64,000 nucleotides of DNA, taken from assembly GCF_036881825.1 (NCBI RefSeq), contig NZ_JBAJMW010000010.1, positions 1 to 64,000 of the forward strand. Direction: 5' to 3'. Made by a program: the position numbers and the translations under genes. This stretch comes from Tersicoccus mangrovi. Its GTDB lineage: Bacteria; Actinomycetota; Actinomycetes; Actinomycetales; Micrococcaceae. The notes below the pieces were generated by a model that was given only the letters and a program-made list of their open reading frames with translations, did not search any database and was not told the origin of the DNA. Positions within the stretch are counted from its first letter, which is position 1; every line of letters begins with the position of its first letter. Positions 7,418 to 15,190 of this stretch are shown here, in pieces.

Positions 7418-8503
7418 ATGGCAGTGTCCCTCGGCATCCCGCGTGTCCTCCCGACCGCCGGCGTGCCGGATCACGGCGGCCTGACCGACCAGTACGGCCG
7501 GGTCGCCACCGATCTGCGCGTCTCCCTGACCGACAAGTGCAACCTGCGCTGCACCTACTGCATGCCCGCCGACGGCATGGACTGGCTGCCCGGCCGGCAG
7601 CTGCTCACCGCCGAGGAGATCGCCCGGCTCGTCGACATCGCCGTGGACGACCTCGGCGTCGTCGAGCTCCGGCTCACCGGCGGGGAGCCGCTCATCCGCA
7701 AGGACCTCGAGGACGTCATCGCGGGCGTCCGCCACCGCCACCCGGACCTGCCGATCTCCCTGACGACGAACGGGGTCGGCCTCGACCGCCGCGCCCGGAG
7801 TCTGCGGGACGCGGGCCTGAGCCGCATCAACGTCTCCCTCGACACCCTCTGCCCCGAGACGTTCGCCGCTCTCTCCCGTCGCAACCTGCTCGAACGGACC
7901 CTGGCCGGCATCGCCGCCGCGGACGACGCCGGGCTCGCGCCCATCAAGATCAACGCCGTGCTCATGCGGGGGGTCAACGAGCACGAGGCGAGCGAGCTGA
8001 CCGGCTGGTGCCTCGCCCGCGGGTACGAGCTCCGGTTCATCGAGCAGATGCCGCTCGACGCCGATCACGGCTGGCGGCGCGACACCATGATCACCGCCGC
8101 GCAGATCCGGGCGCTCGTCGAGCAGGACTTCGCCCTCACCGCCCACCCGGCCGAGCGCGACGGCGCTCCCGCCGAGCGGTACCACGCGGTCTCCCGCACG
8201 GACCCGGCGCTGCGGGGCACCCTCGGCATCATCGCCTCGGTCACCGAGCCGTTCTGCGGCGACTGCAAGCGCACCCGGGTCACCGCCGACGGCAAGGTGC
8301 GCAGCTGCCTGTTCTCCCACGAGGAGATCGACCTGCTCCACCTGCTGCGCGGCGGCGCGGACGACGCGCAGATCGCCCAGCGGTGGCGCCAGGCGATGTG
8401 GCTCAAGCCCCTCGCGCACGGTACCGACTCCCCCGGAGCCGAGGGACTGGACGCCTCGGGCTACGTGCAGCCGGACCGCTCCATGAGCGCGATCGGCGGC
8501 TGA
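7418..8503 (+). CDS. moaA: GTP 3',8-cyclase MoaA (radical SAM, Moco biosynthesis step 1)
   Basis: A 361-residue radical SAM enzyme. The SAM-binding 4Fe-4S cluster motif is CNLRCTYC (Cys41, Cys45, Cys48). The second cluster uses FCGDC (Cys280, Cys283) and Cys297, followed by the substrate-binding KRTR. GGEPL is also present. The C-terminus ends in the Gly-Gly (SAIGG) needed for activity. With MoaC (not in this window) it turns GTP into cyclic pyranopterin monophosphate. First gene of a five-gene Moco operon; moaD follows after 2 bp. Confidence 0.96.
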   Translation: MAVSLGIPRVLPTAGVPDHGGLTDQYGRVATDLRVSLTDKCNLRCTYCMPADGMDWLPGRQLLTAEEIARLVDIAVDDLGVVELRLTGGEPLIRKDLEDVIAGVRHRHPDLPISLTTNGVGLDRRARSLRDAGLSRINVSLDTLCPETFAALSRRNLLERTLAGIAAADDAGLAPIKINAVLMRGVNEHEASELTGWCLARGYELRFIEQMPLDADHGWRRDTMITAAQIRALVEQDFALTAHPAERDGAPAERYHAVSRTDPALRGTLGIIASVTEPFCGDCKRTRVTADGKVRSCLFSHEEIDLLHLLRGGADDAQIAQRWRQAMWLKPLAHGTDSPGAEGLDASGYVQPDRSMSAIGG

Positions 8504-8505
8504 GC

Positions 8506-8763
8506 GTGCAGGTCAACTACTACGCCGGGGCGGCCGCCGCGGCAGGCACGGCCGCGGAGTCGGTCGACGCCGCCGGCCTCACGCTCGGCGCCCTCAAGGA
8601 GCGGCTCGGCGCCGCGCACCCGGCGGTGCCGGGACAGCCGGTGCTCGACGACGTGCTCGCCCGCTCCTCCTTCCTGGTCGACGGCGTGGCCGTGCGCGAC
8701 GACGCACGGGTGCTCGACGGCGCCGGCGCGCTCGACGTGCTGCCGCCCTTCGCCGGCGGGTGA
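8506..8763 (+). CDS. moaD: MoaD family molybdopterin synthase small subunit
   Basis: A short gene of 85 residues starting GTG at 8506, two bases after moaA stops. The product VQVNYYAGAAAAAG... has a ubiquitin-like beta-grasp pattern and ends in PPFAGG. The C-terminal Gly-Gly is adenylated and thiocarboxylated so that MoaD can donate sulfur to precursor Z with MoaE. Its stop overlaps the start of mobA. MoaE and MoaC are not in the window. Confidence 0.88.
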   Translation: MQVNYYAGAAAAAGTAAESVDAAGLTLGALKERLGAAHPAVPGQPVLDDVLARSSFLVDGVAVRDDARVLDGAGALDVLPPFAGG

Positions 8764-9704
8764 TGACGACTCCCCCGGCCGGTGACGGGTCCGCCGGCGG
8801 CGGTGCGCGTGACGGCGGGGACACCGGCGGCGGACTCCGCGACGGCGGCCGGCAGGACTCCGCCGCGCTGACCCACGCCGGAACCGGCGACGGCGGACGG
8901 CACCACAGCGGTGATCGGTCCGATTCCGGGGCGCACACCGACATCGGACCGGTCGGCGGACGGAACCTCGGGGCGCTGCCCGTGGACGCCATCGTGCTGG
9001 CGGGCGGACGCGGCTCCCGGCTCGGCGGCGTCGACAAGGCCGCGCTGACGCTGGACGGCCGGCGGCTGCTCGACCGCACGCTCGACGCGGTCCGCGGCGC
9101 GGTGCTCGGCGGGGAAACAGCAACGAGGACGGGCACGGGGACGATCGTGGTCGTCGGGCCGGACGCCGTGCTCCCGGCAGGGACTCATCACGACGTCCTC
9201 TTCCTCGACCGCCACGTTCGTCTCGTGCGGGAGGACCCGCCGTTCGGCGGCCCGGCCGCGGCGACGGCTGCCGGTCTCGCCGCGCTCGGTCCCACGGATC
9301 TCGACGCCGGTGGTTCCGAAGCGGCCGCCTGGGTCCTGCTGCTCTCCTGCGACCTGGTCCACCCCGCCGACGCCGTCGCCGCGCTGCTGCCCGCGGTGCG
9401 GTCGGCGATGCGGTCGGCCGACGGCACGGTGGACGCGGTCGTCGGCGTCGACCCCGACGGGCGCCGCCAGCCGCTCACCGCCGCCTACCGCCGCGGTCGA
9501 CTCGAGGCGTCCGTCGCCGCCCTGACCGTCGCTCGCGGCCACCTCACCGGCGCCTCGATGCGGGAGCTGACCGGCGGCCTCCACGCCGCCGAGGTGCCGC
9601 TGACGAGCGCGGCGAGCGCCGACGTCGATACCGTGGAGGATGCGCACCGGACCGGGGTGCGGCTGCCGTACTCGCCGGACCAGCGAGCCGAGGAGGACGC
9701 ATGA
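8763..9704 (+). CDS. mobA: MobA-like molybdenum cofactor guanylyltransferase with Gly/Asp-rich N-terminal extension
   Basis: This NTP-transferase has the nucleotide-binding loop VLAGGRGSRLGGVDKA at about residues 79-93, then DPPFGGPAAATAAGL and LLLSCDLVHPADA, as in MobA. MobA attaches GMP to molybdopterin. The ATG at 8763 overlaps the moaD stop (TGATG), and a GTG lies just before it at 8760. From that start the first ~73 residues are low-complexity Gly, Asp, Ser and His, with no counterpart in normal MobA. The alternative GTG at 8982 would give a standard-length protein starting MDAIVLAGG but lacks a good ribosome site. The gene overlaps the next by 4 bp. Confidence 0.85.
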   Translation: MTTPPAGDGSAGGGARDGGDTGGGLRDGGRQDSAALTHAGTGDGGRHHSGDRSDSGAHTDIGPVGGRNLGALPVDAIVLAGGRGSRLGGVDKAALTLDGRRLLDRTLDAVRGAVLGGETATRTGTGTIVVVGPDAVLPAGTHHDVLFLDRHVRLVREDPPFGGPAAATAAGLAALGPTDLDAGGSEAAAWVLLLSCDLVHPADAVAALLPAVRSAMRSADGTVDAVVGVDPDGRRQPLTAAYRRGRLEASVAALTVARGHLTGASMRELTGGLHAAEVPLTSAASADVDTVEDAHRTGVRLPYSPDQRAEEDA

Positions 9705-10156
9705 GCGAGAAGGACGACATCCTGCAGGACTGGGCCCGGCGGCTCGCGGAGCAGCTGGGCGTCCCGTTGGAGCAGGTGCCCGTCGACGACATCCTCGGTC
9801 TCGCCGGCGTCGCCGCCCACCAGGTCATCCGGCCGGCCGCACCACTGACCACGTACATCGTCGGCTTCGCTGCCGGGCTCGCGGCCGCGAACGGCGGGTC
9901 CGGGCGCCCGGGAACGGAGATGGACGTGTACGCCGACGCCGCCCGTCGCCTCGCGGACACGGTCGCCGCGGAGCGCGCTGCCGCCGACGCCACGCCCGCC
10001 GAGCATGCTCCGAGCGACCCCGTAACCGACCCGGCGGGTGGAGCCGCGAGCGACCCCGTAACCGACCCGGCGGGCGGAGCCGCGAGCGGACGTCCGGGTG
10101 ATGGCGGCACCGGCCAGGACGCGACGCGCCCGGCCCCCGGCGAGCCCGCTCCGTGA
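9701..10156 (+). CDS. DUF6457 protein of the molybdenum cofactor operon
   Basis: A 151-residue protein. The first ~90 residues (MSEKDDILQDWARRLAEQLG...LTTYIVGFAAGLAAANGG) form the helical DUF6457 domain, which in actinobacteria is commonly found next to mob/moe genes but has no known activity. The tail after residue ~100 is Ala/Pro/Asp-rich and holds a perfect tandem of the 12-residue unit SDPVTDPAGGAA. The ATG overlaps the mobA stop by 4 bp, and its own stop overlaps the moeA GTG, so translation is coupled. A Moco-related role is inferred from position only. Confidence 0.8.
   Translation: MSEKDDILQDWARRLAEQLGVPLEQVPVDDILGLAGVAAHQVIRPAAPLTTYIVGFAAGLAAANGGSGRPGTEMDVYADAARRLADTVAAERAAADATPAEHAPSDPVTDPAGGAASDPVTDPAGGAASGRPGDGGTGQDATRPAPGEPAP
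10012..10083 (+). repeat. Tandem 36-bp repeat inside the DUF6457 gene
   Basis: Two adjacent 36-bp units (10012-10047 and 10048-10083) beginning GAGCGACCCCGTAACCGACC differ at one base. Each encodes one copy of a 12-residue linker unit, so copy number can vary without frameshift. Confidence 0.8.
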
Positions 10157-11541
10157 GCGGCGACGCCACGCCCCCCACCGCCCACCAGCACGTCACCTGG
10201 CACCAGGCCCGCGCGATCGCCCACGCGGCCGCACCGCTGCTCCCGGCCCGCGCCGTCCCCGTCACGGAGGCGCTCGGCTGCCCCCTCGCCGCCGACCTCA
10301 CCGCCCCCGCCGATCTGCCCCACTACGCGTCCTCCGCGATGGACGGCTGGGCCGTCGCCGGCACCGGGCCGTGGCGGCTCGGCGCGGACCCGGGCAGGAG
10401 CCTGGCCACCGAGCTTCAGGCCGGCGACGCCGTCCCCATCCTCACCGGCGGAGCCGTCCCGGCCGGTACCACCGCCGTCCTGCGCAGCGAGCACGGCCGC
10501 ATCGACGACCTCGCCGGAACGGGCGACCGGAAAACCGCCGTGCTGGTCGACGTCGGGCCGGCTCCCGTACCGCCGAACGCGCACATCCGCCCCGCCGGGG
10601 AGGAAGCGGCCGCCGGTGACGTGCTGATCGCCGCCGGCGAGGTACTGACCCCGGCCCACATCGCTCTCGCTGCCGTCGTCGGCGCCGACACCCTGACCGT
10701 CCGGCCGACCCCGACCGTCGCCGCGCTGCTGACCGGCGACGAGGTGATCACCTCGGGTCTGCCCGCGGCAGGACAGGTGCGTGACGCCTTCGGCCCCCAG
10801 CTACCCGCCGTCGTGAACCTGCTCGGCGGCCTCACCACCGCGGTCGACCGGCTGCCTGACGACCGCGACTCCGTCACCGCGGCCCTGTCTGCCGCGACGG
10901 CCGACGTCGTCATCACCACCGGCGGCACCGGGCGGTCCCGTGCCGACCACGTCCGTTCCGGGCTCATCGACCTGGGTGCCGAGCTGATCATCGACGGCAT
11001 CGACGTCCGGCCCGGCCATCCCGCGGTACTCGCGCGGCTGCCCGGCGGCGGACCGCTCGTCGTCGCGCTGCCCGGCAATCCCCTGGCGGCCATGCTGACG
11101 CTGCTCACGCTCGCCCAGCCGGTCCTCGCCGGGCTGCTCGGCCGGCCGCGGCCCGGCTCGGTCCTCGCCCGCAGCGCGGTCGACCTGCCGCCCGGCCGCG
11201 CGACCCGCCTCGTCCCGGCCCGGCGCGTGTCCGGCACCGACGGCGTCACCCCGTGCGGGCACTACGGAGCCGGGATGCTGCGCGGCCTCGCCGACGCCGA
11301 CGTCGTGCTCGTCGTCCCGCCGCGCGGGCTCGTGGCGTGGCGGGAGGCGGAGGCCGTCGCCCTGCCGTGGACCCGGCAGCACGTCGACGCGGGATGGCCG
11401 GGCGTCACGGCGAGCCGAACCCCGGGCACCCCCGACGGCGGCACGCTGAAGCATTCGCCGACCCCTGACGGCCCGGAGACGTGCGGCGATGGGCCGGCGC
11501 CGGTGAAGCCGGTGGTCCGCGTCGAGGGCCCGCGTATCTGA
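10153..11541 (+). CDS. moeA: Molybdopterin molybdenumtransferase MoeA
   Basis: A 462-residue protein of normal MoeA length. Signatures in order: SSAMDGWAV (domain I), the long beta domain with GGAVPAGTTAVLRSEH, the molybdopterin-binding MPT domain with DVVITTGGTGRSRADHV near residue 255, and LPGNPLAAM. MoeA inserts molybdate into adenylylated molybdopterin. GTG at 10153 overlaps the upstream stop (GTGA). It closes the moaA-moaD-mobA-DUF6457-moeA operon. The last ~55 residues are a Pro/Thr-rich tail beyond the MoeA C-terminal domain. Confidence 0.93.
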   Translation: MSGDATPPTAHQHVTWHQARAIAHAAAPLLPARAVPVTEALGCPLAADLTAPADLPHYASSAMDGWAVAGTGPWRLGADPGRSLATELQAGDAVPILTGGAVPAGTTAVLRSEHGRIDDLAGTGDRKTAVLVDVGPAPVPPNAHIRPAGEEAAAGDVLIAAGEVLTPAHIALAAVVGADTLTVRPTPTVAALLTGDEVITSGLPAAGQVRDAFGPQLPAVVNLLGGLTTAVDRLPDDRDSVTAALSAATADVVITTGGTGRSRADHVRSGLIDLGAELIIDGIDVRPGHPAVLARLPGGGPLVVALPGNPLAAMLTLLTLAQPVLAGLLGRPRPGSVLARSAVDLPPGRATRLVPARRVSGTDGVTPCGHYGAGMLRGLADADVVLVVPPRGLVAWREAEAVALPWTRQHVDAGWPGVTASRTPGTPDGGTLKHSPTPDGPETCGDGPAPVKPVVRVEGPRI

Positions 11542-11617
11542 TCCGGCCGCGCTTCCCGATCGAGCAACGAACCTGTCTGAGCCGGCCGGGCCTCTCGATC
11601 GAGCAACGAACCTGATC
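11540..11617. repeat. Tandem ~39-bp direct repeat after moeA
   Basis: Two imperfect units lie end to end. Each contains GATCGAGCAACGAACCTG, preceded by a CCGGCCG block. The 19-bp core CGATCGAGCAACGAACCTG is at 11557-11575 and 11596-11614. It is non-coding and of unknown role. Confidence 0.7.
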
Positions 11618-11669
11618 AGACGGATCTCGCAGGGCAGCGGTCGTGGCCGGTACTGCTTCCGGTACCGCA

Positions 11670-11774
11670 GCGATGCAAGGGCTACACCGAGTGCGACGCG
11701 TGTGACTGGTGGGGCCGCGAATGCGCCACACCCGTCCCTCCCGTCACACTCGGTGTAGCCGTCGGATCGCCGCA
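11670..11774. repeat. Palindromic intergenic element, copy A (105 bp)
   Basis: The outer arms GGCTACACCGAGTG (11680-11693) and CACTCGGTGTAGCC (11747-11760) are perfectly complementary and extend to 19 bp with one mismatch. The flanks GCGATGCAAG and TCGGATCGCCGCA are shared with copy C, which has the same total length. The arms enclose about 43 bp. The element could fold into a long hairpin on either strand. Confidence 0.8.
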
Positions 11775-11822
11775 CCGGCCGACCGCCTCACGCGCCGCTC
11801 CCCACCCGGTGCGGATCACGGA

Positions 11823-11899
11823 CCACACCGAGTGGGACGCGTGTGACTGTCGGGGCGCCGAAGACGCCTCACCCATCCCGGGTGTCCCACTCGCTGTGG
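11823..11899. repeat. Palindromic intergenic element, copy B (diverged)
   Basis: The arms CCACACCGAGTGGGAC (11823-11838) and GTCCCACTCGCTGTGG (11884-11899) pair with one mismatch. The inner part shares GGGACGCGTGTGACTG with copies A and C, but the outer GGCTA.. flank is lost. Confidence 0.7.
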
Positions 11900-11943
11900 C
11901 CACTGGTCACCGACGATGCGGACCGGTCGCCTCCCGGACCGTC

Positions 11944-12048
11944 GCGATGCAAGGGCTACACCGAGTGGGACGCAAGTGACTGCTGGGACGTCCTCGGCGC
12001 CACACCCGTCCCGCCCGTCACACTCGGTGCAGCCATCGGATCGCCGCA
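11944..12048. repeat. Palindromic intergenic element, copy C (105 bp)
   Basis: The arms GGCTACACCGAGTGGGACG (11954-11972) and CGTCACACTCGGTGCAGCC (12016-12034) pair over 19 bp with two mismatches. It has the same flanks and length as copy A. It lies between the 3' ends of moeA (+) and the phosphodiesterase gene (-), so a terminator role is possible. Confidence 0.8.
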
Positions 12049-12111
12049 TGTCGCGACCGAGCTCCACCGCGGCCCGGAACGATCCGCCGGATCCCGCAGC
12101 CCGAACCCGGA

Positions 12112-12648
12112 TCAGCGCGACGGCAGCGGGACGATCGTGTGCCGCACGAGTACCCCGTCCTCGATCAGCAGCTCCCCGTAGGTCGCCCGCGGCTGGCGCC
12201 GCTTGTCCGTCGGCGACCCCGGGTTGAACAGGTGCACCGCCCCGGCCGGCTCGTCGAGCGGGATGTGCGAGTGGCCGAAGACGACGAGGCCCGCCTCCGG
12301 GAAGCGGCGCCGCATCCGCCGGTCGCGGCCCTGCTTCGGCCCGGCGTCGTGGATCATCGCCACGACGAGTCCCGCGAGGTCGAGCGCGAGCGTCTCCGGG
12401 ACACCGCGGGAAGGCACACCGGCCCCGCTCCCCGACCACGCCGCGACGTCCTCGCCGTCGTTGTTGCCGCGCACCACGTGCAGCGGGGCATGCGCGGCCA
12501 GGTCGTCCAGCACGGCCGGCGTGCACACGTCCCCGGCATGCAGGATGACGTCGGCGGCCGCGAGGGGCTCGCGCAGCCCGTCGGGCACGCCCTTCCAGAA
12601 GCGCGGCGCGTGGGTGTCGGAGAGCACCAGCACCCGCAGCGAAGTCAC
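12112..12648 (-). CDS. YfcE/MJ0936-type metallophosphoesterase
   Basis: A 178-residue calcineurin-like phosphoesterase. Metal-binding motifs in order are LSDTHAPR (Asp10, His12), HAGDV, VRGNNDGE, a later histidine in MIHDAGP and GHSHIPL. Size and motifs fit the small YfcE family, which hydrolyses phosphodiesters such as bis-pNPP or cyclic nucleotides with a di-metal centre; the natural substrate is unknown. GTG at 12648 overlaps the stop of the upstream NUDIX gene (GTGA), so the two genes are translationally coupled and co-transcribed. Confidence 0.88.
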   Translation of the reverse strand: MTSLRVLVLSDTHAPRFWKGVPDGLREPLAAADVILHAGDVCTPAVLDDLAAHAPLHVVRGNNDGEDVAAWSGSGAGVPSRGVPETLALDLAGLVVAMIHDAGPKQGRDRRMRRRFPEAGLVVFGHSHIPLDEPAGAVHLFNPGSPTDKRRQPRATYGELLIEDGVLVRHTIVPLPSR

Positions 12649-13211
12649 CGCCGGTGCTCCACCGTGCCCGTGTGGACCCCGAACGCACCCGCCCGGTGGT
12701 CGGCGACCCAGTCCTGCAGCACCCGGCGCACGCTGTGGAAGCTCAGCGCGGCCCACGGGATCTCGTCGATGCGCACGAGGGCGTTCTCGATCGTCTCCGG
12801 CCCGGGTTCGAGGTCCAGGTCGAGCAGCCGCGCCCGGTAGAAGAGGTGCACCTGGCGCACGTGCACCGCGTCGAGGACGGAGAACAGTCCCTCGAGCTCG
12901 ATGTGCGCGCCCGCCTCCTCCCGGGTCTCCCGCGCGGCGCCCTCGGCCGCGGTCTCCCCGACCTCCATGAAACCGGCCGGCAGGGTCCAGTACCCGCGCC
13001 GCGGCTGGATCGCCCGCCGGCACAGCAGGATGCGCGGCTGACCGTCCTCGTGCTGCCACACCGGGACGGTGCCGACGACGTTGATCGGGTTGACGTAGTC
13101 GATGTAGCCGCAGTTCGGGCACACGGCCCGCAGCCGGTCCTCCATCGGCGGGACGCGCTGCTCGACGGCGTGGCCGCAACGGCGGCAGAAGTGGATCTCG
13201 GGGACGGCCAT
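12645..13211 (-). CDS. NUDIX hydrolase with N-terminal zinc ribbon (NudC-like)
   Basis: A 188-residue protein. The zinc ribbon is HFCRRCG (Cys9, Cys12) and VCPNCG (Cys31, Cys34). The NUDIX box, running GFMEVGET then REEAG about 20 residues on, shows the G(x5)E(x7)REUxEExGU pattern that binds catalytic metal. This zinc-ribbon class cleaves NAD(H)-type or related nucleoside diphosphate compounds. The NADH-specific SQPWPFPxS motif is not seen, so the substrate is uncertain. The start at 13211 (MAVPEIHF) was chosen over longer readings because the ribbon begins there. It overlaps the metallophosphoesterase gene by 4 bp. Confidence 0.88.
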   Translation of the reverse strand: MAVPEIHFCRRCGHAVEQRVPPMEDRLRAVCPNCGYIDYVNPINVVGTVPVWQHEDGQPRILLCRRAIQPRRGYWTLPAGFMEVGETAAEGAARETREEAGAHIELEGLFSVLDAVHVRQVHLFYRARLLDLDLEPGPETIENALVRIDEIPWAALSFHSVRRVLQDWVADHRAGAFGVHTGTVEHRR

Positions 13212-13327
13212 GCTCCAGCGTCTCACCTGCGATGCGATCCGCGGAGGCCCGATGACGCCCCGCGGCGGCTCGGTCAACCGGCTCGAACGGCCCGCTGACG
13301 GACGCGCATAATCGGAAGCAGTCCGGC

Positions 13328-13885
13328 TCAGCCCGCGACGGCCTGCACCCACACCCCGATGACGAACACGCTGACGGCCAGGCAGCCGCACCCGAACTCG
13401 ACGAGGATGCCGAGGCCCGTGGCCTTGACCGCGGCCCAGCTCGTCGTCAGGGCCGCCCGCAGATCTCGCTGACGCACCAGTTCACTCAGCAGCAGCCCGG
13501 CGACGAAACCGACGAGCAGCCCGACCACCGGGATGAGGAACGCCCCGACGACGGCCGCGACGAGCCCGACCAGGATGGACCGGTTCGGGATCTGCCGAGC
13601 CTTGAGCCGGCGTCCGGTCAGCACCCAGCTCGCCGACATTCCCGCGGCGGCGAGCAGCGTGCCGACCGCGAAGACGACCCACCCGGTCGCCGACCCGAGG
13701 GTGGCCGCCCAGATCAGCAGGCCGACGACGATGAGGATGCTGCCCGGCAGCACCGGCACGACGATGCCGATCAGTCCCACCAGCAGGACGACGCCGACGA
13801 TCACCGTGGCGAGGACCTGGCCCGCCGTCATCGGCGGCGCCTCGACGGCGACCGTCGTCAGGGGGGACAGCGCAGCCGGGATCAT
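13328..13885 (-). CDS. DUF456 integral membrane protein
   Basis: A 185-residue protein with about five or six hydrophobic helices. The glycine-rich paired segments GLIGIVVPVLPGSILIVVGL and VGAFLIPVVGLLVGFVAGLL are the hallmark of the DUF456 family, which has small membrane proteins of unknown function. It stands alone between the NUDIX and threonine aldolase genes, same strand but with gaps of more than 100 bp. Confidence 0.85.
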   Translation of the reverse strand: MIPAALSPLTTVAVEAPPMTAGQVLATVIVGVVLLVGLIGIVVPVLPGSILIVVGLLIWAATLGSATGWVVFAVGTLLAAAGMSASWVLTGRRLKARQIPNRSILVGLVAAVVGAFLIPVVGLLVGFVAGLLLSELVRQRDLRAALTTSWAAVKATGLGILVEFGCGCLAVSVFVIGVWVQAVAG

Positions 13886-13985
13886 GGCCGCATCGTCTCA
13901 CGCCGTCGTGCGCGCCGGTGCGCGGATGCCCGGGCCGGCCGGGCGGATCGAGCATCCACCGGAAGCGCCCGGGCCGGCCGGGACC

Positions 13986-15128
13986 TCAGCGGGCGAGTTC
14001 CTCCGCGAGCGCGGCGACGAACGCGTCCACGTCGGCCTCGGTGGTGTCCCACGCGCACATCCAGCGGACCTCGCCCGTGTGCTCGTCCCAGTCGTAGAAC
14101 CGGAAGCGGGCCCGCAGCCGCTCCGCCACATCGCGGTCCAGGATCGCGAACACGGCGTTCGCCTGCGTCGGCTGGGTGACGCGCACCCCGTCCAGCGCCT
14201 CGACGCCGGCCCGCAGCCGCTGCGCCATGGCGTTGGCGTGCCGCGCGGAGGTGAGCCACAGGTCGCCCTCGAACAGGGCGACGAGCTGGGCGGAGATGTA
14301 CCGCATCTTCGACGCCAGCTGCATGTCCATCTTCCGCAGGTACGGCAGCGCGGTGGCCAGCTCGGGGTCGAAGACGACGACGGCCTCGCCGAACATCAGG
14401 CCGTTCTTCGTGCCGCCGAACGAGATGGCGTCCACCCCGGCGTCGCGGGTGAACACGCGCAGCCCCTCGCCCAGGGTCGCGGCGGCGTTGGCGAGCCGGG
14501 CTCCGTCCAGGTGCAGCTTCATGCCGCGCTCGTGGACGTGGTCGGCGATGGCGCGGATCTCCTCGACGGAGTAGCAGGTGCCCATCTCGGTGGTCTGCGT
14601 GATGGAGACGGCGAGCGGCTGCGCCCGGTGCTCGTCACCCCAGCCCCACGCCTGGCGGTCGATCAGCTCGGGCGTGAGCTTGCCGTCGGGCGTCGGGACG
14701 GTCAGCAGCTTCAGGCCGCCGACCCGCTCGGGTGCGGCGTTCTCGTCGACGTTGATGTGCGCGGTCTCGGCACACACGACGGCGCCCCAGCGCGGCAGCA
14801 GCGACTGCAGGGAGACGACGTTGGCACCGGTGCCGTTGAAGACGGGGAACGCGAACGTCGGGGTGCCGAAGTGCCGGCCGAGCACCTCCTGCAGGCGCTC
14901 GGTGTACTCGTCCTCGCCGTAGGAGATCTGGTGGCCGGTGTTGGCGGCGACGACGGCGTCGAGCACCTCGGGGTGGACGCCGGCGTAGTTGTCGGAGGCG
15001 AAGGTCCGGGCGTGCCCGGGGGGCAGGTCGCTGCCGAGTGCCTGATCGCTGGTGGAGAGGGGGGCGAAGTCGGCCTCGGAGTGCTCGCTGGCCTCGGAGC
15101 CGTGCGCGACGCGCGGAGTTTCAGTCAC
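13986..15128 (-). CDS. Low-specificity L-threonine aldolase (PLP-dependent, beta-eliminating lyase family)
   Basis: A 380-residue fold-type I PLP enzyme. FASDNYAGVHPEVLDAV opens the domain, and NGTGANVVSL positions the cofactor. LHLDGARLANAA carries the PLP-binding Asp, and ISFGGTKNGLMFGEA contains the Schiff-base lysine. It cleaves threonine/allo-threonine to glycine and acetaldehyde. The GTG at 15128 was chosen because it follows TAGGAG, though spacing is short; about 45 N-terminal residues precede the conserved domain. A single-gene unit, downstream of the CPBP protease gene on the same strand. Confidence 0.88.
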   Translation of the reverse strand: MTETPRVAHGSEASEHSEADFAPLSTSDQALGSDLPPGHARTFASDNYAGVHPEVLDAVVAANTGHQISYGEDEYTERLQEVLGRHFGTPTFAFPVFNGTGANVVSLQSLLPRWGAVVCAETAHINVDENAAPERVGGLKLLTVPTPDGKLTPELIDRQAWGWGDEHRAQPLAVSITQTTEMGTCYSVEEIRAIADHVHERGMKLHLDGARLANAAATLGEGLRVFTRDAGVDAISFGGTKNGLMFGEAVVVFDPELATALPYLRKMDMQLASKMRYISAQLVALFEGDLWLTSARHANAMAQRLRAGVEALDGVRVTQPTQANAVFAILDRDVAERLRARFRFYDWDEHTGEVRWMCAWDTTEADVDAFVAALAEELAR

Positions 15129-15190
15129 GCTCCTACTGTGACCGATGCCGCACGATTCCCCCAAGTCGCCGGCTCCCGCACGCCTCGCCG

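Noticed and set aside
11641..12040. Similar minus-strand peptides (MRRSDGxTECDGRDGCGA...) seen in the intergenic repeats
   Set aside because: The similarity follows from the DNA palindromes at 11670-11774 and 11944-12048; frames have no ribosome sites and differ outside the arms, so a repeated small protein is not supported.
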